From: Prochlorococcus marinus XMU1412
GTDB lineage: Bacteria; Cyanobacteriota; Cyanobacteriia; PCC-6307; Cyanobiaceae
Direction: 5' to 3'
DNA length: 64,000 bases
NCBI RefSeq assembly: GCF_017696315.1
Contig: NZ_JAAORJ010000002.1
Coordinates: 1 to 64,000, forward strand
Below, piece after piece: positions 1 to 8,564 of this stretch. The translations under genes and the position numbers were made by a program. Below the pieces are notes generated by a model. The model searched no databases. It was not told the DNA's origin and saw only the letters and a program-made list of their open reading frames with translations. The first letter of the stretch is position 1. Every line of letters starts with the position of its first letter.

Positions 1-223
1 TCTTTAGACGTCCTTCAATAACAATATTTTGCCCCTCCTTTAGTTCATCTACCATTTCTTGGGCAATATTTCCCCATCCTATAATCTTGAGATCTCTGGT
101 TGGATCTTCACTACGTAATCCTTTAAAATTAACAATCATTTCTGCAATTGGAGTTTGGTTTTCTTTGGTATACCTCATTTGGGGAGCGCTATTAATGACC
201 GCCTGAATTAAACAATGATTCAT
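1..223 (-). CDS. ssb: Single-stranded DNA-binding protein, N-terminal part (cut by window edge)
   Basis: The reverse strand is open from an ATG at 221-223 to the left edge, giving about 74 residues of an incomplete protein. The reading MNHCLIQAVINSAPQMRYT followed by a stretch containing DLKIIGWGN and an EGQNIVIEGRL segment matches the OB-fold core of SSB-family proteins, which coat single-stranded DNA during replication and repair. The C-terminal acidic tail lies outside the window. The gene is divergent from cobK, with only 28 bp between the two starts, so the promoters must overlap. It could also be an SSB paralogue rather than the main one. Confidence 0.7.
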   Translation of the reverse strand, partial: MNHCLIQAVINSAPQMRYTKENQTPIAEMIVNFKGLRSEDPTRDLKIIGWGNIAQEMVDELKEGQNIVIEGRLK

Positions 224-251
224 TACTTACTATTTAATTAAAGACATACTG

Positions 252-1049
252 ATGCAGAATCAAGGAAATTGCTATAAAAATGTTTGGATCCTATCAGGAA
301 CTTCGGATGGACCTGTAATAGCTAATAGGCTTCTTGAACTTAATTATTCAGTCTTTGCAAGTGTTTTAACTTATAAAGCAGGGCAAGCTTATATTGAGAA
401 TCCAAAGTTACATATCATTACGGGGAAATTAAATAATAAAGATCAAATAATTAATTTCATAAATAAAAATAAAATCACATGCGTTGTCGATGCTACTCAT
501 CCGTTTGCCGTAATAATTTCTAAAAATCTTAATAATGCATGTAAAGAGATTAATATACCTCTTTTACTATTTGAAAGGAAATCTCTAATAAAAAACACTA
601 ATAATTTTTTTTATATTGATCATTTAAAGGATATAAATAATGTTGATATTGAGAATAAGAATATTCTTCTTGCAATAGGATCAAGATTCCTTAACGATAC
701 AGCTAATTATTATATGAATTGTAAAGCAAATGTATTTACAAGGGTACTTCCAGTTTATGAGAGTATAACTAAAGCTTTTGGATCATGTATTAAAAATTCA
801 AACATAGCGATACTTGAACCAAGTAAAAATAATAAAAGCATTTTAGAAAAAAAACTTTGTGATTTTTGGGAGATAGATTATGTTCTATGCAGAGAATCAG
901 GAAGTTATTCTCAGAAAAACTGGGAGAGAATAGTTTCTGGAAGTAAGATGAAGTTATTTTTGGTTAAAAGGCCGAAAGTTAAAAATGATTATTCTTACAC
1001 TTTTGATCAATATCACAATTTGATAAATCATATAATTAAAAAATATTGA
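252..1049 (+). CDS. cobK: Precorrin-6A reductase
   Basis: 265 residues, the usual size of CobK/CbiJ, which reduces precorrin-6A in cobalamin (B12) ring synthesis using NADPH. The N-terminus has the family pattern VWILSGTSDG (residues 11-20), followed by a Rossmann-like half. VVDATHPFA near residue 78 is the second family signature. A C-terminal segment DYVLCRESG is also typical. It starts at ATG 252, just downstream of the divergent ssb start. cutA follows 13 bp later on the same strand, so the two are probably co-transcribed. Prochlorococcus makes its own pseudocobalamin, and cobO lies further along in this window. Confidence 0.88.
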   Translation: MQNQGNCYKNVWILSGTSDGPVIANRLLELNYSVFASVLTYKAGQAYIENPKLHIITGKLNNKDQIINFINKNKITCVVDATHPFAVIISKNLNNACKEINIPLLLFERKSLIKNTNNFFYIDHLKDINNVDIENKNILLAIGSRFLNDTANYYMNCKANVFTRVLPVYESITKAFGSCIKNSNIAILEPSKNNKSILEKKLCDFWEIDYVLCRESGSYSQKNWERIVSGSKMKLFLVKRPKVKNDYSYTFDQYHNLINHIIKKY

Positions 1050-1062
1050 TGTTTAATTCATT

Positions 1063-1368
1063 ATGGAAGTATTAGTTATAATCACAACTGAATCAAGTAA
1101 CGCAAATGCTTTGCGAATGGCTAAATTACTAATACAGAATAAACTTGCAGCTTGTGTTTCGATAAAACAAATTTTTTCAATTTATAAGTGGGATGATGAT
1201 ATTGAAGATACTAAAGAGTTTGAAATCACAATAAAAAGTAAACTAGAATTTAAAGATTGTTTAATTGATTTCGTAAATAAAAATTCCACATATGATGTCC
1301 CTCAAATTATTTACAAAAAATACCATGCTGAGATGAAATATTATGATTGGTTGAATAAGACTATTTGA
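1063..1368 (+). CDS. cutA: CutA1-type divalent-ion tolerance protein
   Basis: 101 residues, the normal length of the trimeric CutA1 family. The N-terminus reads VLVIITTESSNANALRMA and is followed by KLAACVSI and IYKWDDDIED, which are the conserved beta-strand segments of CutA. DVPQIIY near residue 80 is the last family signature. The family is linked to divalent-metal tolerance, but its biochemical role is unsettled. It follows cobK by 13 bp and converges on the kinase gene, whose stop codon is 6 bp away. Confidence 0.88.
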   Translation: MEVLVIITTESSNANALRMAKLLIQNKLAACVSIKQIFSIYKWDDDIEDTKEFEITIKSKLEFKDCLIDFVNKNSTYDVPQIIYKKYHAEMKYYDWLNKTI

Positions 1369-1374
1369 TTAAAT

Positions 1375-2376
1375 CTATTTTATTAACTCTTTAAGATCAA
1401 TATCTGATCTAGATCCTAATTGCGTAATTATTTGCCCCGCACAAATTGAAGCTATCTCTCCGCATTTTTTGAGGGAACAATTGTTTATTAATCCATGGAT
1501 AAATCCTCCCGCATAGATATCTCCCGCTCCTGTAGTATCAATAATCTTGCCCTTCGTTATTGACTCAATTATTTCAACATTATTTTTGTAAACGATCTGA
1601 GAACCATTGCTCCCAAGAGTTACTATGACTAATTCACATAAGGAAGCTAGGTCTTCTTGGCAGCCTGCTAATTTATCATTTTTAAATAGACTTAACACCT
1701 CGGATTCATTACAAAAAACAATATCTACATATTCATAAATTAATTCCAAGAAACTCTCACGATGTCTATCTACACAAAATGAATCAGACAAAGAAAGAAT
1801 TATTTTTGTATTAGATTGTTTTGCAATTTGGGCGGCTTTAATAAAAGCTTTTTTAGCTAATTCGCTGTCCCATAAATATCCTTCTAAATATAAGTATTTA
1901 CTTTCCTTAATTACAGTAAAGTCAATGTCTTTTGGTTCAAACTCTACAGATGCTCCTAGGTAAGTGCACATAGTTCTTTGTGCATCCGGTGTAACCAAAA
2001 TGATTGAATGAGCTGTAGGAGCACCTTCAATAGTAGGTGGAGTATTAAATATAGTTTTACTTTTTTTTATATCGTCAGAAAAGAAATTCCCAAATTGATC
2101 ATTTTTCACTCTTCCTATAAACTGCACATGATTGCCTAATTCTGCTAAAGAAACAACGGTATTTGCTGAGGATCCACCTGAAATTTGTTTGATCACTTTG
2201 CAATTTTCTAACAATCTCTGAGATTCATCAGAATTAATTAGATTCATTGATCCTTTATCCAGATTATTTATCTCAAGAAACTCATCTTCAATATTTACAA
2301 TAATATCTACTATTGCGTTGCCTAGACCAATGAGATCAACTTTTTTATGTTCAAAATGTCTAAAGGATTCCTTCAT
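1375..2376 (-). CDS. PfkB-family carbohydrate/nucleoside kinase (adenosine-kinase-like)
   Basis: 333 residues. The N-terminal glycine motif GLGNAIVDIIV and the C-terminal PfkB signature DTTGAGDIYAGGF (anion hole and catalytic Asp, about residues 280-292) are clear. SGGSSANTVVSLAELG near residue 67 is the substrate-binding loop. The overall pattern resembles the adenosine kinase / ribokinase branch, which uses ATP to phosphorylate a sugar or nucleoside. The exact substrate cannot be read from the sequence. The purA stop is 15 bp upstream of this start; both lie on the minus strand, and a link between adenosine salvage and purA is attractive but inferred. Confidence 0.82.
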   Translation of the reverse strand: MKESFRHFEHKKVDLIGLGNAIVDIIVNIEDEFLEINNLDKGSMNLINSDESQRLLENCKVIKQISGGSSANTVVSLAELGNHVQFIGRVKNDQFGNFFSDDIKKSKTIFNTPPTIEGAPTAHSIILVTPDAQRTMCTYLGASVEFEPKDIDFTVIKESKYLYLEGYLWDSELAKKAFIKAAQIAKQSNTKIILSLSDSFCVDRHRESFLELIYEYVDIVFCNESEVLSLFKNDKLAGCQEDLASLCELVIVTLGSNGSQIVYKNNVEIIESITKGKIIDTTGAGDIYAGGFIHGLINNCSLKKCGEIASICAGQIITQLGSRSDIDLKELIK

Positions 2377-2391
2377 TAATTTGGAACTAAA

Positions 2392-3774
<1,383 letters not shown>

Positions 3775-3783
3775 TGAATTGTA

Positions 3784-4221
3784 TCAACTTTCTCTTAGAA
3801 CCATTTTTTCAGCAAGAGAAAATTCTTTGGTTAAACGCTCTTTAAGTTTATCTGGTAAAGGTCTACTTGCAAAGTTTTTGTAATGACCTGCCATAGCATT
3901 TAATGCTGTTTGCATTGTGGTAAATGATTGCGTTTTATTCACCATCCCTCTATTCCTATATCTGGAAATATAGTCAGTTATGAGTGTAAGGGCTTCACTT
4001 CTTACTTCATCTTTATTTGGAGAATCTTTTGGAGTATCGACAGCTGTTTGTAATGTTTTAACAACTGAAATTGTATCCTTTGTATAGTCCCCTGTCATAG
4101 CGGTTTTTGCCGCTATGGAAGGGGAACTAAATAGTGTAAAAACAACAATTAAGGATATTGCAAAAGATATAGCTTTGGTAAGGTTCTTAAAAAATAATTT
4201 TGATGTCCATTTCAGTAACAT
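3784..4221 (-). CDS. psb27: Photosystem II assembly protein Psb27 (no lipobox cysteine)
   Basis: 145 residues. The N-terminal 35 or so residues form a signal peptide with a hydrophobic core (SFAISLIVVFTLF), followed by a four-helix domain. Segments such as TGDYTKDTISVV, LITDYISRYR and ALNAMAGHY match Psb27, a lumenal factor bound to CP43 during assembly and repair of photosystem II. In most cyanobacteria the mature protein begins at a lipid-modified cysteine. This sequence contains no cysteine at all, so it would have to be cut by ordinary signal peptidase, probably near SIAAKT. It sits between proS and purA on the same strand. Confidence 0.9.
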   Translation of the reverse strand: MLLKWTSKLFFKNLTKAISFAISLIVVFTLFSSPSIAAKTAMTGDYTKDTISVVKTLQTAVDTPKDSPNKDEVRSEALTLITDYISRYRNRGMVNKTQSFTTMQTALNAMAGHYKNFASRPLPDKLKERLTKEFSLAEKMVLRES

Positions 4222-4247
4222 AACTTAGCTCCCAAAAAAAATTAGCC

Positions 4248-6050
4248 TCAAGACTTTCTATTGTACATTATTTTAGATTCGGAAATAAATGTTTCTAATA
4301 ATTTATCAGTACTAATTTTAAGCTTAGTATTATTTGTTCTGCATAAAAGTTCTACTTCTTTATTAATAGAATCTCTGCCAATAATTATCTGAAAAGGAAT
4401 TCCAATTAATTCCGCATCTTTAAATTTCACTCCAGCTCTATCGTTTCTATCATCGAGAAGGACATCAATTTTATTAATTAAAAAGTTGTTATAGATATGC
4501 TCAGTAAGATTACTTTGAATAGGATCTTTTAGGTTTGTTGGGATAATAATAACTTCAAAAGGAGAAATCTGGATAGGCCAACAAATGCCTTTTTGATCAT
4601 GATTCTGTTCGATAGCGGCTTGAGCTATTCTTGTCACTCCTATTCCGTAACAACCCATCCATAAATTTTTTAGCTGACCGTCCTTATCAGAGAACTTTGC
4701 ATTTAATTTTTCACTATATTTTTGACCTAGTTGGAAAATATGTCCAATCTCGATACCTTTTTTTTCTTTAAGTTCTTCATTATCATAAATACTTATTTTA
4801 TCTCCTTTTTTGGCATTCCTTATATCCCCAATTAGATAGTCTTTCGAATCAAAAGAAAATTCTTGAAAAACTTTATGGAAATTAACTTTATTCCCACCAC
4901 TTATAAACTTTGAAAGGTCACTTGCAGAATGGTCAACTATTCTTGTCCATTTTTTTTCCCAATTAGAACTAGCTTTAATAGTTTCATTATCTATATTTGG
5001 CCCTATAAAACCTAAGGGTAAATCAACTAGGTTTTTTTCGATAGTATTTTTGTCTTCAATCTTTTTAAGATTAAGGAGATTGAAGTGATGAAGTTTATTG
5101 ATTAAGTTAAAAAGCTTTACTTCATTAATGTGTTGATCGCCTCTTATGCATGCAAGAATTGGGATATTAAATTCACCTTCGAACTGTGCAAGGAATATGA
5201 CTACTTTAATAAGCTGACTTGGGTCTAAATTGTTATTATCACAAACTTCTAGGATTGTTTTTTGATGAGGCGTTTCCAACCACTCTGCAATATTATCTTT
5301 AAGTGGAATAGGTTGAGAGGGTAGAGAAACAGCTTTTTCGATATTGGCAGCATAAGAACCACTTTGAGTGAACAAAATGGAATCTTCCCCAGCATCAGCA
5401 GTGACCATAAACTCTTTAGATGAAGCACCGCCAATTGCTCCACTATCAGCTTCAACCCCTACTGTCTGCAGTCCACAAGATTTAAAAATATTTTCATAAG
5501 CATTGCCTACCTTTTCATAGAAAGAAGCTAGATCGTTTTCTGAAGAATGAAAAGAATAGCCATCTTTCATTATGAATTCTCTACTTCTCATCAATCCAAA
5601 CCTTGGCCTTATTTCATCTCTAAATTTTGTCTGAATTTGGTAAAAACATTGAGGTAATTGCTTATAGGAGTTGATGGTCTCTGATGCAATACTCGTGATT
5701 ACCTCTTCGTGAGTTGGTGCTAAACCAAATTCCTTACCTTGTCGATCTTTGAGATTAAACATTATTCCTTCACCTGCGGTATATCCTTCCCACCTTTCAC
5801 TTTTTTTCCATAAATCTGCAGGATGAAGTTGGGGTAATAGTAATTTCGTGCAACCAATACTATTAAGTTCTTTATCTATTATTGCCGATATTTTTTCAAT
5901 TACTCTAAGCATTAGTGGCATGTATGCATAAATACCGCTGTTAACTCTGCGAATATACCCAGCTTTTAAGAGTAATTGATGTGAAATAATCTCAGCTTCA
6001 GAAGGTGTGTCACGAAGTGTCCCCAGAGGAAATGAGGTTGTCACGCGCAT
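4248..6050 (-). CDS. proS: Prolyl-tRNA synthetase, bacterial type
   Basis: 600 residues. Class II aminoacyl-tRNA synthetase that charges tRNA-Pro. The N-terminus RVTTSFPLGTLRDTPSEAE and LLLKAGYIRRVNSGIY are characteristic of the bacterial ProS. Motif 2 is visible in FRDEIRPRFGLMRSREF, and motif 3 in GCYGIGVTRIAQAA near residue 467. The middle part (about residues 230-400) is the editing/INS domain of this type, and the C-terminal anticodon-binding domain follows. It starts at ATG 6050, is transcribed leftward, and is divergent from the HTH gene at 6225. Confidence 0.97.
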   Translation of the reverse strand: MRVTTSFPLGTLRDTPSEAEIISHQLLLKAGYIRRVNSGIYAYMPLMLRVIEKISAIIDKELNSIGCTKLLLPQLHPADLWKKSERWEGYTAGEGIMFNLKDRQGKEFGLAPTHEEVITSIASETINSYKQLPQCFYQIQTKFRDEIRPRFGLMRSREFIMKDGYSFHSSENDLASFYEKVGNAYENIFKSCGLQTVGVEADSGAIGGASSKEFMVTADAGEDSILFTQSGSYAANIEKAVSLPSQPIPLKDNIAEWLETPHQKTILEVCDNNNLDPSQLIKVVIFLAQFEGEFNIPILACIRGDQHINEVKLFNLINKLHHFNLLNLKKIEDKNTIEKNLVDLPLGFIGPNIDNETIKASSNWEKKWTRIVDHSASDLSKFISGGNKVNFHKVFQEFSFDSKDYLIGDIRNAKKGDKISIYDNEELKEKKGIEIGHIFQLGQKYSEKLNAKFSDKDGQLKNLWMGCYGIGVTRIAQAAIEQNHDQKGICWPIQISPFEVIIIPTNLKDPIQSNLTEHIYNNFLINKIDVLLDDRNDRAGVKFKDAELIGIPFQIIIGRDSINKEVELLCRTNNTKLKISTDKLLETFISESKIMYNRKS

Positions 6051-6166
6051 ACAGAAAAATCCTTAATAATATTTAATTTTATCAATTAAGATGAAAAAAT
6101 AATTTAAAGTGTCTTGAGTCCCTCAACGCGGCTAGTCTAAGAATATTCTTTCTGCTAACTTCTTCT

Positions 6167-6201
6167 GTAATGAAGCTCAGACTTTTTAAAAAGTTCATTA
6201 C
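6167..6201. promoter_or_regulatory. Nested inverted repeat upstream of the HTH gene
   Basis: Outer arms GTAATGAA (6167-6174) and TTCATTAC (6194-6201) are exact reverse complements. Inside them is the self-complementary CTTTTTAAAAAG (6182-6193). The whole lies 24 bp before the ATG of the HTH gene at 6225, where an operator or leader hairpin could sit. Function is inferred from position only. Confidence 0.35.
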
Positions 6202-6224
6202 TACTTAATCATTTTCTTAAGTTT

Positions 6225-6575
6225 ATGGAAAATATAGATTCCAATATCTCTAGTGAAGAGGAATTAGTAGGTATTGATGAAGTTCAAAAATTCCTTAACA
6301 GATCAAGAGCTTCTGTCTATAGGTATACAAATACAGATTTAAGAAATCTAAACCCTAGCTTTAATCCAAGAAAATTAAATCCCGAATTTAGAACTGATCA
6401 AAAAGATCCTTTAAAGTTTCATCCTAATGAAGTTGCAAGATTTGCAAAGGATATTTTAAGAATTAAGGAGGTTACTGTAGAGGTCTTTAATACACCTTCC
6501 TCCGCGGCTCAAAATATAATGGTACAAATATTAGACGAACTTAAATCTATCAGGTCTTTGCTAGAGAAAGAGTAA
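6225..6575 (+). CDS. Small helix-turn-helix protein, resolvase/MerR-like HTH
   Basis: 116 residues with an acidic N-terminus. The segment LVGIDEVQKFLNRSRASVYRY (residues 14-34) looks like the DNA-binding helix-turn-helix of the excisionase/resolvase type. The C-terminal 25 residues (AQNIMVQILDELKSIRSLLEKE) look like an amphipathic or coiled-coil helix, suggesting a dimer. No catalytic recombinase domain is present, so it is more likely a DNA-binding regulator than a resolvase. It stands alone between proS and a small membrane protein gene. The nested dyad just upstream may be its own operator. Target unknown. Confidence 0.7.
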   Translation: MENIDSNISSEEELVGIDEVQKFLNRSRASVYRYTNTDLRNLNPSFNPRKLNPEFRTDQKDPLKFHPNEVARFAKDILRIKEVTVEVFNTPSSAAQNIMVQILDELKSIRSLLEKE

Positions 6576-6669
6576 TTAAAAAAATACTAATCAATGTTTT
6601 GATTTATTGACATTTTGAATGTAAAATAATGATGTCTATTATCTCCTAAATCTTTCCAATTCAGAGTCC

Positions 6670-6924
6670 TTGAGTTACACGAAATCAAAGCAATTTATTC
6701 AAAGTAAATCAAGCGAAGAATCATCTCATGGTTCTGCTCGAAGTGATTTTGAAAGAGATGATGATGACCCCTTAAGTATAAGGAGTCTATCAATAACATC
6801 TTTAGGTATTATTTTTGCCTGTTTGACAATCTTTTTACCTTCAATAAGCATTTTAATTGGAAGACCTTTATCTCAAGGAAACGAGATAATTCATAATCAC
6901 GATTTTAAAAAAGATGGACCTTAG
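6670..6924 (+). CDS. Hypothetical small membrane protein
   Basis: 84 residues from a TTG start. The first 35 residues are polar and rich in Ser, Glu and Asp (RDDDDP cluster after a run of Ser/Glu). One membrane segment follows at about residues 41-63 (SITSLGIIFACLTIFLPSIS), then a short polar tail. The stop overlaps the start of ppa by 11 bp, which suggests coupled translation. I do not recognise the family. No promoter is obvious in the 94 bp before it. Confidence 0.6.
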   Translation: MSYTKSKQFIQSKSSEESSHGSARSDFERDDDDPLSIRSLSITSLGIIFACLTIFLPSISILIGRPLSQGNEIIHNHDFKKDGP

Positions 6925-7468
6925 CTCAATACCTCCATCTCCAATGAAGGGAATAGTAAATATTGTTGTTGAAATACCTGCAGGGAGTAGGAATAAATAT
7001 GAATATTGCTCTGATGCAGGAATTATGGCCCTAGACAGAGTTTTGCATTCTTCAGTTAGGTACCCTTTTGATTATGGGTTTATCCCAAATACCCTCGCTG
7101 ATGATGGAGCTCCTCTTGATGCAATGGTGATAATGGATGAACCTACTTTTGCTGGTTGTTTAATAAAAGCCAGACCTATTGGAGTTTTGGATATGCATGA
7201 TTGTGGGGCATATGATGGAAAACTTTTATGTGTGCCTATGGCTAATCCTAGACAAGCTAATATAGTTAGTATTAATCAAATTGCTCCTAATCAGCTTGAG
7301 GATGTTGCTGAATTTTTTAGGACAAGTAAAGGACTTGATGGAAGAACAGTTGAAATTGACGGTTGGAGGGATTTTGATGTTGTTCAAAATTTATTGAAAA
7401 GTTGTATACCCCTAAAAAAGAAAAACTTTAAAGTGCTTAAGAAATCAAAAATTAGTAAATTAAATTGA
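6914..7468 (+). CDS. ppa: Soluble inorganic pyrophosphatase, family I, with altered active site
   Basis: 184 residues. Family I enzymes hydrolyse pyrophosphate made in biosynthesis. The fold signatures are present: VEIPAGSRNKYE (residues 19-30), LDRVLHSS, YPFDYGFIPNT, and MHDCGAYDGK (94-103). The central metal-binding motif, usually DGDPLD, is DGAPLD here (residues 64-69), so the Asp equivalent to E. coli Asp67 is Ala66. The Tyr equivalent to E. coli Tyr141 appears to be Ser138 (FFRTSKG). The enzyme may be weak or inactive. The start overlaps the small membrane protein gene by 11 bp, and the stop overlaps the Spx-like gene by 4 bp. Confidence 0.93.
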   Translation: MDLSSIPPSPMKGIVNIVVEIPAGSRNKYEYCSDAGIMALDRVLHSSVRYPFDYGFIPNTLADDGAPLDAMVIMDEPTFAGCLIKARPIGVLDMHDCGAYDGKLLCVPMANPRQANIVSINQIAPNQLEDVAEFFRTSKGLDGRTVEIDGWRDFDVVQNLLKSCIPLKKKNFKVLKKSKISKLN

Positions 7469-7821
7469 AAAAAATAATTTTTTATAGTTATTTAAAATGC
7501 TCTACTTGCAGAAAAGCTGCAAAGTGGCTTGAAAGCAAAGATTTTGAATTCCAATTAATTGATATTGTAAAAGAACCGCCACTTGTTAATTATTTAAATC
7601 TAGCTTTAGAACAATACTCTGATGATAAGAGACGGATTTTTAATACAAGAGGTAAAGCTTTTAAAACTCTTAATCTTGATATTTATGGTTTATCAAGGGA
7701 AGAAATTATTCAACTTCTTTTAAGTGATGGCAAATTAATAAAAAGACCATTTTTGATTTACGAAGGTAAAAAAGTAATATTAGGTTTTAACGAAATTGAA
7801 TATTCCAATCAATTTATATAA
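7465..7821 (+). CDS. ArsC/Spx-family thioredoxin-fold protein
   Basis: 118 residues. The TTG start overlaps the ppa stop in the sequence TTGA. The N-terminus IIFYSYLKCSTCRKAAKWL has the CxxC redox pair (Cys12, Cys15) of the Spx/MgsR branch of the ArsC superfamily. A segment RRIFNTRGKAFK and a later KLIKRPFLI are family signatures. Spx-type members regulate RNA polymerase under thiol stress and others are arsenate reductases; this one could be either. The CxxC spacing favours the Spx/MgsR side. It probably shares a transcript with ppa and lepB. Confidence 0.75.
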   Translation: MKKIIFYSYLKCSTCRKAAKWLESKDFEFQLIDIVKEPPLVNYLNLALEQYSDDKRRIFNTRGKAFKTLNLDIYGLSREEIIQLLLSDGKLIKRPFLIYEGKKVILGFNEIEYSNQFI

Positions 7822-7850
7822 GTTTAAAAAATCAAAACTTTTTTAATTTT

Positions 7851-8507
7851 ATGCATGCTTCTATTAAAAGTTTTTTAAAAGAATGGGGTCTACTAATTTT
7901 ATTAACTTTTTTTGTTTCTTCTTGTAGATCTTTTTTCGCAGAACCACGTTATATACCTTCTGGTTCAATGCTCCCAGAATTACAAATAAACGATAGGCTA
8001 ATTATTGAAAAATTTTCGCTAAGAAACTCCTTACCCAAAAGAGGAGATATTGTTGTTTTTAACTCACCTTACTCCTTTGATGAAAAATTAATTTCATCAA
8101 GATCTAAGCCTCTCCCAAAAAAAAGATATTGTTTTTTCATGAGTTTCCCCCCGATGTCGTTTGTTCCAGGCTTGAGGGATCAAGCTTGCGATGCGTATAT
8201 TAAAAGAGTGGTTGCAATGCCAGGGGAAATTGTTAGTGTAAACAGAAAGGGTGAATTAATAATAAATAATAAATTAATTCCTGAACCTTATGTCTCTTAC
8301 AAGTGCTCATCACCCCTCTTTAATAACTGTGGTAAATTTGAAAATATAAAAGTTCCTGAAGATCATTTTTTAGTTTTAGGTGATAATAGGTCAAATAGCT
8401 GGGATGGTAGATATTGGCCTGGAAATAAATTTCTTCATAAAAAGGAGATAATTGGTAAAGCATATTTTAGATTTTGGCCTCTTAATCAAGTTGGCTTTTT
8501 CAATTAA
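7851..8507 (+). CDS. lepB: Signal peptidase I
   Basis: 218 residues. One membrane anchor lies at about residues 12-28. The catalytic serine is in IPSGSMLPEL (Ser39) and the general-base lysine is in YIKRVVAMPGE (Lys118). The C-terminal signature GDNRSNSWDGRYWP (residues 177-190) is box E. The enzyme cuts signal peptides from exported proteins at the cytoplasmic or thylakoid membrane. It follows the Spx-like gene by 29 bp and converges with the phosphoglycerate-mutase-type gene. Confidence 0.94.
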   Translation: MHASIKSFLKEWGLLILLTFFVSSCRSFFAEPRYIPSGSMLPELQINDRLIIEKFSLRNSLPKRGDIVVFNSPYSFDEKLISSRSKPLPKKRYCFFMSFPPMSFVPGLRDQACDAYIKRVVAMPGEIVSVNRKGELIINNKLIPEPYVSYKCSSPLFNNCGKFENIKVPEDHFLVLGDNRSNSWDGRYWPGNKFLHKKEIIGKAYFRFWPLNQVGFFN

Positions 8508-8534
8508 TAAAGCCTTTTTCTGAAACTGACTTCA

Positions 8535-8551
8535 TTAAAAAAATTTTTTAA
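8535..8551. terminator. Possible bidirectional AT-rich terminator
   Basis: TTAAAAAA-A-TTTTTTAA is a perfect palindrome between the convergent lepB and phosphoglycerate-mutase-type genes. The A and T runs could serve both strands, but there are no GC pairs, so termination is uncertain. Confidence 0.3.
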
Positions 8552-8564
8552 AAAGGGTTTCAAT

